A DNA stretch of 64,000 nucleotides, taken from Caenimonas sedimenti (lineage in GTDB: Bacteria; Pseudomonadota; Gammaproteobacteria; Burkholderiales; Burkholderiaceae_C). Location of the stretch: assembly GCF_007833165.1 (NCBI RefSeq), contig NZ_VOBQ01000009.1, positions 165,087-229,086 of the forward strand, given 5' to 3'. Below, piece by piece: positions 1 to 8,191 of this stretch. Below the pieces are notes generated by a model. The model had not been told where the DNA came from. It saw only the letters and a program-made list of their open reading frames with translations, and did not search any database. The translations under genes were made by a program, and so were the position numbers. Numbering within the stretch: the first letter of the stretch is position 1; every line of letters starts with the position of its first letter.

Positions 1-177
1 CGGGTGGGCCAGCAGCCAGGCCTCGAGTTGCGGCCAGCCCTTGCCGCCAGCCCAGGCGGCCACCAGCAGGAAGGGCACGGTCGGCAAGCCGGGCAGCACC
101 ACGCCGATCATGCCGAGGGCGACGCACGCAACGGCCAGGGTGCGCCAGAGCAGCTGGGAAAGTGGCCGCGGGATCAT
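1..177 (-). CDS. DUF454/YbaN-family inner membrane protein (partial)
   Basis: The gene runs off the left edge; 59 codons from an ATG at 177 are visible. They begin MIPRPLSQLLWRTLAV and continue with a hydrophobic stretch and the family-like motif GVVLPGLPTVPFLLVAAWAG, ending in a LEAWLLAHP segment. This arrangement (first membrane helix, LP-x-TPFLLLAA, LxxWLxxHP) is typical of the small DUF454/YbaN inner membrane proteins, whose function is unknown. It lies just downstream of, and codes in the same direction as, the LysR gene. Confidence 0.75.
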   Translation of the reverse strand, partial: MIPRPLSQLLWRTLAVACVALGMIGVVLPGLPTVPFLLVAAWAGGKGWPQLEAWLLAHP

Positions 178-199
178 GCGGATGATTCTGTGCCGGGAG

Positions 200-1150
200 T
201 CAACGCGCCATCACCGCCGCATCCAGCGCCCGCAACGCATCCATGTAGATCGCCGACACCCGGCGATACATCAGGGCCACCACGGTCTCCGGCAACGCGG
301 GTCCCACGTCCACGACCACCAGCCGCCTGGCCTTGATCTCGGCCTCCGCCGCCATCAACGGAACCACGGCCAGCCCCAGCCCCGCGGAAGCCAGCCGCAC
401 ATTGGCCGCGAGCGAACCCGACTCCACCGCCGGAGCCGGAGCCCGGTTGCCGCGCGCGGTGAACATCTCGTCGAGCGAGCGCCGCTGGTGCGTGCTGGCC
501 GGCGGCAGGATCCAGGGGTAGCGCAGCAAGTCCGGCCAGCGGTGCTTCTTGCGCGCCACGCCCAATTGCGGCGACGCGATCACCACCATCGGCACTTTCA
601 GGAACGGCCGGATGTCCAGCATGGAGAGATCGAGCGCATCCACCGCGCGCGGCGAATACAGCGACAGCACGGCATCCACCTCGCCGCGCAGCAGCTGCTC
701 GATCAGCGAATGCAGCCGGCCTTCGTGCACCTGGATCGTGTCGACGGCGCCGCCGGCGCCATCACGCAGCCGGCGCAGCACCGCGGGTGCCACGTGCTCC
801 GCCACGAAGGGCGGCATGCCGAGACGCAACAAGCCGCCAGCACTGGCGCCGCTGGCCGCCACCTCCTCCGTCAAGTGCCGCAGCTCGTTGACCAGCAGCC
901 GCGCGTGCTTGGCCACGCGCAAGCCCGCGGCCGTGGGCGTCATGCCCTGCCGCGATCGCTCGAACAGCACCTGGCCCAGCGAGCGCTCCAGCTCCTTGAT
1001 GGCCTTGCTGACGCCGGCCCGCGTGATGTGCAGGCGCTGCGCCGCCTCGGCCAGGTTGCCGCACTCCGCGACTTCATGCACCAGTTCCAGCTGGGCGAAG
1101 CGCAGGCGGCGGCCGATGGAAAGGGGGACGCTGCTGGGGGCGGTGGCCAT
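200..1150 (-). CDS. LysR-family transcriptional regulator
   Basis: A 316-residue LysR-type regulator. The N-terminal winged helix-turn-helix covers about residues 14-75 (FAQLELVHEVAECGNLAEAA, then RLHITRAGVSKAIKELERSL). The rest is a periplasmic-binding-like effector domain. The ATG at 1150 sits close to the start of the HTH, as usual. It is divergent from the Bug receptor gene at 1257, a standard arrangement in Burkholderiales in which the regulator controls the receptor in response to a small organic acid. The effector is not predictable from sequence. Confidence 0.9.
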   Translation of the reverse strand: MATAPSSVPLSIGRRLRFAQLELVHEVAECGNLAEAAQRLHITRAGVSKAIKELERSLGQVLFERSRQGMTPTAAGLRVAKHARLLVNELRHLTEEVAASGASAGGLLRLGMPPFVAEHVAPAVLRRLRDGAGGAVDTIQVHEGRLHSLIEQLLRGEVDAVLSLYSPRAVDALDLSMLDIRPFLKVPMVVIASPQLGVARKKHRWPDLLRYPWILPPASTHQRRSLDEMFTARGNRAPAPAVESGSLAANVRLASAGLGLAVVPLMAAEAEIKARRLVVVDVGPALPETVVALMYRRVSAIYMDALRALDAAVMAR

Positions 1151-1256
1151 GCGGCCATGTTAACGGCGGGTTGACACCCCACGAGAAAAGCGCGCTATGC
1201 GCAGCCGAGCCCGGCGCCTACGATCCCGGCAAGACCAGAACAGCGGAGACCAAGCC

Positions 1257-2267
1257 ATGCACGATCCCCACCGCGCCGCACCACGCCGCCGCGACATCCT
1301 TGCGCTCGGCGCCGCCGCCCTCGCACCCTTTGCCGCGATCAACGCCCGCGCGCAAGACACCTTCCCCGTCGCCGGCCGCCCCATCCGCATCGTCATCCCC
1401 GCCCCACCCGGTGGCCCCGCCGACATCCTGGCCCGCGCGATCGCCAACCACCTGGCGCCCCTGCTCGACAACGTCGCCATCATCGTGGAGAGCCGCCCCG
1501 GCGGCGCCAGCGTGCCGGCGGCCTTGGCGGTCGCACGCGCACCGGCCGACGGCCACACCATCATGCTGGGCCTGAACACCACGCACACCCAGGTGCCGCA
1601 CATGTTCAGCAAGCCGCCGTTCGACCCGTTCGCCGAATTCACGCCCATCACGCAGGTCTACCGCAGCGGCTCGGTGCTGGTGGCGCACCCGTCGGTGCCG
1701 GTCAACGACCTGAAGGAGCTGGTCGCCTGGAGCAAGACGCAGCCCGACGCCGTGCCCGCCGGTTCGCCCAGCCCCGGCACCAACGGCCACTTCTACATCG
1801 AGATGCTGAATCAGGCCGGTGCCAGGCTGAACCACATCCCCTACAAGGGTTCGGCCGACGCCATGCGCGACCTGCTGGGCGGCTTCACCAAGCTGCAGTT
1901 CGATGCGCTCGTCACTTCGCTGCCGCATATCCAGAGCGGCAAGCTGAAGGCCCTGGCCGTCACCGGCACCACGCGCATCAAGCAATTGCCGAACGTGGCG
2001 ACGGCGCGCGAGCAAGGCTTCCCGGCGCTCGACATCACCGGCTGGATGGGCTTTTTCGGCCCGGCGAACCTGCCGCCCGCCACGCTCGACAAGTTGAACA
2101 AGTCCATCGTGGCGGTGCTGCGCAAGCCGGAGCTGCGCGCGCAGTTCGAGCCGCAGGGCGTGGACTTCACCGGCACCACGCCGGGCGAGTTCGCCACGCT
2201 CGTGCGCAACGACCACGAGGTGTGGGGCCGCATCATCAAGCAGACCGGCATCAAGCTGGACCAGTGA
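1257..2267 (+). CDS. Bug-family tripartite tricarboxylate receptor (TctC-like)
   Basis: A 336-residue periplasmic substrate-binding protein of the Bug/TctC family, which captures carboxylated compounds for TTT-type uptake or for signalling. The ATG at 1257 follows a CGGAGAC ribosome site. The N-terminus RRRDILALGAAALAPFAA looks like a twin-arginine signal peptide ending near ARAQ. Family motifs follow: RPIRIVIPAPPGGPADILAR, a VESRPGGAS segment, and HIPYKGSADAMRDLLGG. No tctA/tctB membrane genes are nearby, which is common for orphan Bug receptors. The ligand is unknown; the divergent LysR probably regulates it. Confidence 0.88.
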   Translation: MHDPHRAAPRRRDILALGAAALAPFAAINARAQDTFPVAGRPIRIVIPAPPGGPADILARAIANHLAPLLDNVAIIVESRPGGASVPAALAVARAPADGHTIMLGLNTTHTQVPHMFSKPPFDPFAEFTPITQVYRSGSVLVAHPSVPVNDLKELVAWSKTQPDAVPAGSPSPGTNGHFYIEMLNQAGARLNHIPYKGSADAMRDLLGGFTKLQFDALVTSLPHIQSGKLKALAVTGTTRIKQLPNVATAREQGFPALDITGWMGFFGPANLPPATLDKLNKSIVAVLRKPELRAQFEPQGVDFTGTTPGEFATLVRNDHEVWGRIIKQTGIKLDQ

Positions 2268-2269
2268 GC

Positions 2270-2962
2270 ATGACCACGACGATCACCGAAGAAGCCATGC
2301 AGGCGCTGCTGGCACGCATCGACGCGCTGGAGCGCCGCGTGCAGACCGCCGAAGACACCGAGGCCATCAACAAGCTCACGCGCGCCTACGGCTACTACCT
2401 CGACAAGGCGCTGTGGGACGAAGCGCTGGACCTGTTCACCGACGACTGCAGCATCGAGATCTCGGCGCTGGGCGTCTACATCGGCAAGAAGCAGGCGGCC
2501 GTGCTGTTCAAGGAGCTGCTGGGCAAGGGCCCGGCCAAGAGCGACGAGAACGGCCTGCTGTGGGGCCAGCTGTACAACCACCTGATCGTGCAGGGCATCG
2601 TGAACATCGACCAGGACGGCCGCAACGCCAGCGGTCGCTGGCGCTGCTTCATGCAGATCGCCGAGTTCGGCAAGAGCGCCGTGTGGGGCGAAGGGCCTTA
2701 CGAGATGCGGTACCGCAAGGGCGAGGATGGCATCTGGCGGATCCGCAAGCTGCATTTCTATCGCACGTACCACACGCCCTTCGATGAAGGATGGGCGAAG
2801 GCGAAGTCGCCGGCCGGTGGGGTGCGCGCACATCTGCCGCCGGATTTGCCGCCGAGCGTGGCGTACGAGCCCTGGCCGGCGGTGTTCGTGCCGCCGTTCC
2901 ACTATGCCAACCCAGGATCGGGCAGCAGGCGTTACGCGCGCGAAGATTCAGAGCAGGTCTGA
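2270..2962 (+). CDS. SnoaL-like / NTF2-fold protein
   Basis: A 230-residue protein starting at ATG 2270, two bases after the Bug stop codon, so probably cotranscribed. It opens with a coiled region (LLARIDALERRVQTAEDTEAINKL), then RAYGYYLDKALWDEALDLFTD and a FMQIAEFG...WGEGPYEMRYRKG segment. This is the layout of the SnoaL-like alpha+beta barrel seen in polyketide cyclases, ring-hydroxylating dioxygenase small subunits and dehydratases. The C-terminal 50 residues (PPDLPPSVAYEPWPAVFVPPFHY) are proline-rich and unusual. Its link to the Bug receptor suggests a role in metabolism of the imported compound. No specific reaction can be assigned. Confidence 0.75.
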   Translation: MTTTITEEAMQALLARIDALERRVQTAEDTEAINKLTRAYGYYLDKALWDEALDLFTDDCSIEISALGVYIGKKQAAVLFKELLGKGPAKSDENGLLWGQLYNHLIVQGIVNIDQDGRNASGRWRCFMQIAEFGKSAVWGEGPYEMRYRKGEDGIWRIRKLHFYRTYHTPFDEGWAKAKSPAGGVRAHLPPDLPPSVAYEPWPAVFVPPFHYANPGSGSRRYAREDSEQV

Positions 2963-2987
2963 CGGGCCTTGCTCCCTCTCCCCCGAC

Positions 2988-3419
2988 CTATCGCACCATC
3001 ACTTCCCGGCAAAACGCGTCGACGGTCACCACCGGGCACAAGCCGCGCGACCCATCGAGCACCAGCAGATCCTTGTCTCCGGTCACGAGCATTCGGGCCT
3101 TTCCCGTGACGGCCACGTGCAGGAACACCAAGTCGAACGGATCGCGGCACGCCGGCACCACTGGTGGAGGGTCGGGCACGCGGACCACTTGCACCCAGGG
3201 CACGTAGTCGGCGAGCAGGTCTTGCTGCTCGCTCGCGGACAGCTTGAACTTCGGACAGGCCAGCACGCGAGCCAGCTCGCGCACGGTCGCCGTGCTGGCA
3301 AGCGGGAGGAAGCGCCCCTCTTGCCAGCCGGCCCGCAAGCGCGAGGCAGGCCCGCCAGCGAACAGCAACGCTGACAGGATCACGTTGGTGTCGAGCACCA
3401 CCCGCGGCGGCGCAGTCAC
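2988..3419 (-). CDS. PIN-domain toxin (VapC-like) of an AbrB/PIN pair
   Basis: A 143-residue PIN-domain protein, probably a ribonuclease toxin. The GTG start at 3419 overlaps the antitoxin stop as GTGA. Conserved acidic positions are visible: RVVLDTNVILSALLF near the N-terminus, CRDPFDLVFLHVA in the middle and LVTGDKDLL near the C-terminus, the usual D-N...E/D...D...D arrangement. The family (putative toxin PIN of the COG1569 type) has metal-dependent RNase folds. Translational coupling with the upstream AbrB-like gene is the main support for the toxin-antitoxin call. Confidence 0.85.
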   Translation of the reverse strand: MTAPPRVVLDTNVILSALLFAGGPASRLRAGWQEGRFLPLASTATVRELARVLACPKFKLSASEQQDLLADYVPWVQVVRVPDPPPVVPACRDPFDLVFLHVAVTGKARMLVTGDKDLLVLDGSRGLCPVVTVDAFCREVMVR

Positions 3420-3727
3420 TTCCGACGCGCGGGCTTCTTGCCGGCCGCCTTGGGCGCTGCTGCCGGCGCGTATCCCGTGGACGGCTCGGCTGCGCCGTGA
3501 GCCGGAGCGCCGCCGCGCGCCCAAGTGACGGCATCCGCCATGTCGGTGTCGCTGAGCCCCAGCTCGGCCAGCTTGGCCCGCACGGCATCGCCCCGTTGGA
3601 TGCGCACCGGGGTCAACACGATCTGCCCCTGCCGGACTTCGACGTCGAAGTAGTCGACCGCGCCGACGGCGGCGATGGCCGCTTTGGGCAAGGTGAGCTG
3701 GTTCTTGGAGGTGATCTTGGCGAGCAC
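3416..3727 (-). CDS. AbrB/MazE-like antitoxin
   Basis: A 103-residue protein with an N-terminal SpoVT-AbrB swapped-hairpin DNA-binding domain (LAKITSKNQLTLPKAAIAAV, then YFDVEVRQGQIVLTPV) and a basic, alanine-rich tail (PAAAPKAAGKKPARRK) likely to embrace the toxin. It starts with GTG at 3727. The gene overlaps the PIN toxin gene, forming a two-gene operon. A 9-bp-arm palindrome lies 16 bases upstream of the start and is a plausible autorepressor site. Confidence 0.85.
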   Translation of the reverse strand: MLAKITSKNQLTLPKAAIAAVGAVDYFDVEVRQGQIVLTPVRIQRGDAVRAKLAELGLSDTDMADAVTWARGGAPAHGAAEPSTGYAPAAAPKAAGKKPARRK

Positions 3728-3742
3728 GGCAGGATTTCCCCG

Positions 3743-3761
3743 AAGTAAGGAATCCTTACTT
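3743..3761. promoter_or_regulatory. Palindromic operator candidate for the AbrB/PIN pair
   Basis: The sequence AAGTAAGGA-a-TCCTTACTT is a perfect inverted repeat with 9-bp arms around one base. It lies 16 bases upstream of the antitoxin GTG and touches the stop codon of the mtfA-like gene (TAA at 3763-3761). AbrB-type antitoxins commonly repress their own promoter through such sites; the assignment to this protein is inferred from position. Confidence 0.6.
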
Positions 3762-4678
3762 TACCAGATGGGCCGAGCGCCTCCGGCCGAGGCTTGGATG
3801 TGTGGCAATGTGACGGGCCGAACCGCCGCTCCGAACCATTCCGCCGGGCTGAGCCCGTAGTACTGGCTCAGCTCCTCGTAGATCGCGGGATGCACGTAGC
3901 GCATCGCCTGGGGCAACTCGAAGAACACCTCGGAGCACACCGCGAAGAACTCGGCAGGGTTGGTCGCTCCATAGTGCGAGAGCAGCGTCTGCTCGCCCAA
4001 CGCGGCGTTGCGCTGGTGCTGCTCGAATTCGCGGCTCATGATAGTGGCCCACCGCTGGCGCCGCGCCTGGCTTGCAACGGTGAACGGCGCGCCGTTGGCA
4101 CGGCCCTTGGCCTGGTCCAGCTGGTGCGCGAACTCATGGACCACGAGGTTGTGGCCAAAGCCGGTGGAATGCTGCACGTCGGCCCATGACAGCACGACCT
4201 GGCCGAGGGACGACGACTCGCCTTGCAGGACCTGCACGTGTTCATGAACCAGGCCATCGCCAACGGCGTCCAGGCGCCTGGCCACGAACTGACCTGGGTA
4301 GAGCAGGATCTCGCGGACGTGCGAGTAGGCGCGCATGCCCCGCGCCAGCACGAGCAGGCAGGCGTGGCCCGCGATGACCACGCGCATCTGCTCCGTCACG
4401 TCCAGCCCGGCACAACCGATGAAGGGCTTGCGCGCCACGAACTCCAGCACCAGCGAATCGTGCCGCAGCCGGAGCGCTTCGGGCAGCCTGGCGCGCAACT
4501 CGACATGCTGGTCCAGCCACGACCGCCATTGCGCCGGCAACTCGGTATCCGAGGAGCCCGCGGGAAGCCAGGCGCTGGCGCGGTGCTTCGCCGCGCGAAG
4601 GAGGGAGGCCGCGAACGAAGACAGCTTGCGCATGGCCACATCGCCCTGCAGTTGGTACGAAGAGTACATGAGCTTCAC
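3761..4678 (-). CDS. mtfA: Zinc-dependent peptidase, MtfA family (M90)
   Basis: A 305-residue protein (or 290 from the ATG at codon 16, before MRKLSSFAASLL) matching MtfA, the peptidase that in E. coli binds the repressor Mlc. The zinc motif HEFAHQLD is at residues 181-188 within NLVVHEFAHQLDQAKG, and a downstream glutamate lies in NPAEFFAVCSEVFFE. The C-terminus reads YVHPAIYEELSQYYGLSPAEWFG, which reappears as a broken copy near 11.0 kb. The gene is the promoter-distal neighbour of the LysR gene at 4709-5596 on the same strand. Confidence 0.88.
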   Translation of the reverse strand: MKLMYSSYQLQGDVAMRKLSSFAASLLRAAKHRASAWLPAGSSDTELPAQWRSWLDQHVELRARLPEALRLRHDSLVLEFVARKPFIGCAGLDVTEQMRVVIAGHACLLVLARGMRAYSHVREILLYPGQFVARRLDAVGDGLVHEHVQVLQGESSSLGQVVLSWADVQHSTGFGHNLVVHEFAHQLDQAKGRANGAPFTVASQARRQRWATIMSREFEQHQRNAALGEQTLLSHYGATNPAEFFAVCSEVFFELPQAMRYVHPAIYEELSQYYGLSPAEWFGAAVRPVTLPHIQASAGGARPIW

Positions 4679-4708
4679 CGGCGCGTTTTCAAGCGGCCCC
4701 TCGCGGAT

Positions 4709-5596
4709 TCAGGTCTTCTCCCGCAACCGCCGCACCACCACCTCCAGCAACCCCGCGGCCTGCGCCGGTACCGGCCTTCTCGGATGTGCCAGCGACACCA
4801 GATGCCGCCGCAACACCGGCCGCGTCACGTGATGCTCGCGCAAACTCCCCGCCGCCAGCCACCCACGCAACGCGGTGCGCGGCAGCAGCGTCGCATGCTC
4901 CCCGCGCTCCACGATCTGCGCGATCGCGCCAAGCGAATCCACCTCCACCGCGCAGGCGATCTGCAGCCCCGCCGCATCCGCGAACCCTTCCAGCGCCGCC
5001 CGCAAGCCATGCTGCCGCGTCGGCAGCACCAGGCGCAGCTTCAGCGCATCGCGCAAGGGCATGCGGACCGGCAAGGGTGGATGCGCCAACCCCACCGCCA
5101 GCACGAACTCCTCGTCCAGCACCGGCTCCGCCAGCAACGCCAAACGCCGCGGCCGATTCACGATCGCGGTATCCAGCTGCCCGCTCGCCACGCCCTGGAT
5201 CAGCGCCTCGCTGTAAGCCTCCGTCACCGACACCGTCACCCGCGGAAACCGCGCAGAGAACTCCACCAGCGCCTCCGCCAGCACGTCCTGCGCGATGCTC
5301 GCCGGCAGCCCGATGCGCGCGTGCCCCGCCAGCTCACCCCCGGACGACAGCAGCTGCGCCCGCGCCCGCTCGAAGTCGGCCAGCACCGGCATGAACAGCG
5401 CATACATCTGCGTGCCGTGCGCGGTGGGCACCATGCCACGGTTGCTGCGCACGAACAGCTGGCGCCCCAGCGCTTCCTCGAGCCGCGCGATCTGCATGCT
5501 CAAGGCCGGTTGCACGATGTTCAACCGGCTGGCGGCGCGCGTGACGGAGCCCTCTTCATAGAGGCACACGAAGTACTGAATCTGGCGGTAGTCCAT
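4709..5596 (-). CDS. LysR-family transcriptional regulator
   Basis: A 295-residue regulator. The start is placed at ATG 5596 (MDYRQIQYFVCLYEEGSVT), because the LysR fold begins there; the open frame extends upstream without supporting homology. The HTH covers roughly residues 1-60 (RAASRLNIVQPALSMQIARL, EEALGRQLFVRSNRGM), followed by a substrate-binding domain. It is the CbbR/CynR-like subtype in which a single HTH gene is divergent from a transport or metabolic gene, here the second Bug receptor and SDR (5708-7384), which it probably controls. Confidence 0.9.
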   Translation of the reverse strand: MDYRQIQYFVCLYEEGSVTRAASRLNIVQPALSMQIARLEEALGRQLFVRSNRGMVPTAHGTQMYALFMPVLADFERARAQLLSSGGELAGHARIGLPASIAQDVLAEALVEFSARFPRVTVSVTEAYSEALIQGVASGQLDTAIVNRPRRLALLAEPVLDEEFVLAVGLAHPPLPVRMPLRDALKLRLVLPTRQHGLRAALEGFADAAGLQIACAVEVDSLGAIAQIVERGEHATLLPRTALRGWLAAGSLREHHVTRPVLRRHLVSLAHPRRPVPAQAAGLLEVVVRRLREKT

Positions 5597-5707
5597 GGGC
5601 GCGCTGGTATCTGGCCGGATGATAGTTGGATCAAAAAGCATGAATTGACTTGATCCCAGACGCCGCCCAAGATGGCACCACAAATCCAGCATCAGGAGAC
5701 AAGTCCC

Positions 5708-6664
5708 ATGCCCATCGCGCGCATCCTCGCAGCGGCCGCCCTCGCCTTCGCCACCCTCACCGCCACGGCGCAAAGCTATCCGACCAGGCCGGTCAAGGTC
5801 GTCATCCCCTTCCCGCCCGGCGGCACGCTCGACACCCTCGGCCGCGCCCTCGCCCAGAAGCTGCAGGAGCAACTGGGCCAGCCCTTCGTCGTCGAGAACA
5901 AGCCCGGCGGCAACGGCATCATCGGCGCCGACTACGTGGCCAAGGCCGCGCCCGACGGCTACACCCTGCTCTTCAACGCCAGCACCTTCATCAGTGCGCC
6001 GATGACGATGAAGTCGGTGCCCTACGCCGTCAACAAGGACTTCGCGCCCATTGCCCTGGTCGCCAAGGCGCCGCTCTCGGTGGCCATCAACAAGAACCTG
6101 CCGGTCACCGACATCAAGTCACTGCAGGCCTATGCCAAGGCCAACCCGGGCAAGCTGACCTTTGCCGTGGGCTCGGTGGGCTCGGGCGGCCACATGGCCA
6201 CCGAGCTGCTCAAGCGCCAAGCCGGCATCGAATACACCGTGGTGCCTTACAAGGGCACGGCGCCGGCGTTCCAGGACTTGATCGGCGGGCAGATCGCCGG
6301 CTTCATCGATCCCATCCTCGGCTCCCTGCAGTACCACAAGAGCGGCATGCTGCGCGTGATCGCCGTCACCTCCGACAAGCGCACGCCCAACCTGCCCGAG
6401 GTGCCCACCGTGGCCGAGACGCTGCCCGGCTACGAGTTCTACAGCTGGTACGGACTGTGGGCGCCGGCCAAGTCGCCGCAAGACATCGTGAACAAGCTCA
6501 ACGCCGAAACCAACAAGGCGCTGGCCGCCGAGATCCAGGCCAAGTTCAGCGCGCAAGGCCTGGTGTTCTCGCCCGGCAGCGTGGACGACTTCGCCAAGTT
6601 CCAGGAGGCCGACATGGCCAAGGCGCAGAAGATCATCACCGAAGGCAACATCCGTGTGGAGTGA
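5708..6664 (+). CDS. Bug-family tripartite tricarboxylate receptor
   Basis: A 318-residue periplasmic receptor starting at ATG 5708 after an AGGAGAC ribosome site. It has a Sec signal peptide (MPIARILAAAALAFATLTATAQ) and Bug hallmarks: YPTRPVKVVIPFPPGGTLDT, VVENKPGGNGIIGADYVAK, APDGYTLLFNAST and VVPYKGTAPAFQDLIGGQI. It is a different lineage from the receptor at 1257. It is followed after six bases by an SDR, suggesting uptake coupled to an oxidoreductase step. The ligand is unknown. Confidence 0.9.
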   Translation: MPIARILAAAALAFATLTATAQSYPTRPVKVVIPFPPGGTLDTLGRALAQKLQEQLGQPFVVENKPGGNGIIGADYVAKAAPDGYTLLFNASTFISAPMTMKSVPYAVNKDFAPIALVAKAPLSVAINKNLPVTDIKSLQAYAKANPGKLTFAVGSVGSGGHMATELLKRQAGIEYTVVPYKGTAPAFQDLIGGQIAGFIDPILGSLQYHKSGMLRVIAVTSDKRTPNLPEVPTVAETLPGYEFYSWYGLWAPAKSPQDIVNKLNAETNKALAAEIQAKFSAQGLVFSPGSVDDFAKFQEADMAKAQKIITEGNIRVE

Positions 6665-6670
6665 AGCCTT

Positions 6671-7384
6671 GTGAAGTCAACTGAAGCAAGCCCACTGGCC
6701 GTGGTCACGGGCAGCAGCTCGGGCATCGGCCAGGCCATCGCGCGGCAGCTGCTGCAGGGCGGCTGGCGCGTCACCGGCCTCGACATCGCGCCGCCGCAGA
6801 TCGAACACCCGCACTTCAAGGCGACGACGGTGGATCTGTGCGATGCCGCCGCCTGCGAAGCCGCTGCGCAGCAAGCAGCGGGCGAAGAACCAGCGCAGGC
6901 CCTGGTGCACGCCGCCGGCATCCTGCGCGTGGCGCGCCTGGGCGAGCTGGATGGCGATGCCGGCGCACGCATGTGGAACCTGCATGTGCAGGCCGCTACG
7001 CGCCTGGCCAACCGCATGCTGCCGCCGATGATGCAGGCGCGCCGCGGCCGCGTGGTGCTGGTGGGCAGCCGCGTGGCGCGCGGCATGGCGGGGCGCAGTC
7101 AGTACGCGGCCACCAAGGCGGCCCTGGTGGCTCTGGCGCGCAGCTGGGCAGCCGAGGCGGCGCCCGCCGGCGTCACCGTCAACGTGGTCTCCCCGGCCGC
7201 CACCGCCACTGCGATGCTGCAAGACCCGGCCCGCCAGGCCGTCCCGCCGCGCCCCACGCCCATGGGCCGGCTGATCGATCCGCAGGAGGTGGCGGCGCTG
7301 GTGGCCTTCCTGCTCGGCCCGAGCGCGGGCGCGATCACGGGGCAGGACATCCAGGTGTGCGGCGGCGCGTCGCTGGAGGCTTGA
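6671..7384 (+). CDS. Short-chain dehydrogenase/reductase
   Basis: A 237-residue classical SDR with GTG start at 6671, six bases after the Bug gene. Visible motifs are the cofactor loop VTGSSSGIGQAIARQL near residue 12, the catalytic YAATK (Y-x-x-x-K) in SQYAATKAALVALARSWAAE with an upstream VGSRV, and a C-terminal GQDIQVCGGASLEA typical of the FabG/2,3-dihydro-2,3-dihydroxybenzoate subgroup. Basic residues after the second strand are not obvious, so cofactor preference is open. Probably in an operon with the receptor under the LysR at 4709-5596. Confidence 0.85.
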   Translation: MKSTEASPLAVVTGSSSGIGQAIARQLLQGGWRVTGLDIAPPQIEHPHFKATTVDLCDAAACEAAAQQAAGEEPAQALVHAAGILRVARLGELDGDAGARMWNLHVQAATRLANRMLPPMMQARRGRVVLVGSRVARGMAGRSQYAATKAALVALARSWAAEAAPAGVTVNVVSPAATATAMLQDPARQAVPPRPTPMGRLIDPQEVAALVAFLLGPSAGAITGQDIQVCGGASLEA

Positions 7385-7481
7385 GGGGATGAACGCATCG
7401 GCGATGCGACGGGTGCTCAGATTCCAGAGGCCTTCATTCCTGGCTGAATGGGATCTCTAAGTTGTTGATCTATTTGGACTT

Positions 7482-7516
7482 TCGGTATTTGTTGCGGCAA
7501 TACCGACCCGTACCGA
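7482..7516. promoter_or_regulatory. Inverted/direct repeat, possible operator of the MNT-HEPN pair
   Basis: TCGGTATT at 7482-7489 and AATACCGA at 7499-7506 form an 8-bp inverted repeat with a 9-base gap; a third half-site TACCGA follows at 7511-7516. The cluster lies about 75-110 bases upstream of the winged-helix MNT gene, which carries its own DNA-binding domain. Autoregulation is inferred from position only. The DNA here is visibly AT-richer than the flanking SDR. Confidence 0.4.
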
Positions 7517-7591
7517 AAATGACGAAACGTCGCGCGAGCACCTTCTCAACTGCTGCAAATAAAGCGACAATTGGCGCCTTCATTGCATCAT

Positions 7592-8191
7592 ATGAGCCTC
7601 GCAACCATCCTCTTCCCCGAGTACCGGCGGCGCGTGCTCGGCCTCTTGCTGCTGCGCCCGGAAGAGGCCCTCCACGGCCGCGAAATCTCGCGTCGCACCG
7701 GCCTGCCCGCCGGCACCATCACGCGCGAGCTGACCAAGCTGGCCGAGGTGGGGCTGCTAAATCGCGACACGCGCGGCAACCAACGCGTGTACAGCGCCAA
7801 CACCGCCTCGCCCGTCTTCAAGGAGCTGGCCAGCATCCTGCGCAAGACCTCTGGCATGGCCGACGTGCTGGCACAAGCCCTGGAGCCGCTGGCGGCTTCA
7901 CTGCAAGTCGCGTTCGTGTTCGGCTCGATGGCGCGGGGCCAGGAGACGGCGGGCAGCGACATCGACATGATGATCGTAGGCGACACCGGCTTCCGCCGGA
8001 TCGTGGAAGCTTTGCACCCCACCGAAGCAGTGCTGGGCCGGGAGATCAACGCCAAGATCCTGTCGCCGCTGGAATTCGCCGACAAGGCAAACCAGAAAGA
8101 CGCCTTCCTGGCCGATGTGCTGGCCAAGCCCAAGATCTTCCTCATCGGAGGCGAAGATGACCTTGAAGAACTTGCTGGGCATCAGCCTTGA
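7592..8191 (+). CDS. Winged-helix/minimal nucleotidyltransferase (MNT) antitoxin
   Basis: A 199-residue two-domain protein from ATG 7592. Residues 1-80 form an ArsR/MarR-like winged helix (GREISRRTGLPAGTITREL, TKLAEVGLLNR). Residues 105-180 are a minimal nucleotidyltransferase with the GS-x10-D-x-D active site: FVFGSMARG (G111-S112) then SDIDMMIVG (D123, D125). MNT proteins paired with HEPN toxins are known to neutralise them by adding AMP to the toxin. The downstream HEPN gene overlaps by 35 bases, so the pair is a toxin-antitoxin or defence module. A leftward-extended TTG start at 7571 is possible. Confidence 0.85.
   Translation: MSLATILFPEYRRRVLGLLLLRPEEALHGREISRRTGLPAGTITRELTKLAEVGLLNRDTRGNQRVYSANTASPVFKELASILRKTSGMADVLAQALEPLAASLQVAFVFGSMARGQETAGSDIDMMIVGDTGFRRIVEALHPTEAVLGREINAKILSPLEFADKANQKDAFLADVLAKPKIFLIGGEDDLEELAGHQP

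Noticed and set aside
1197..1256. Extended N-terminus of the first Bug receptor
   Set aside because: The first 20 codons are arginine-rich and precede the ribosome site and signal peptide at ATG 1257.
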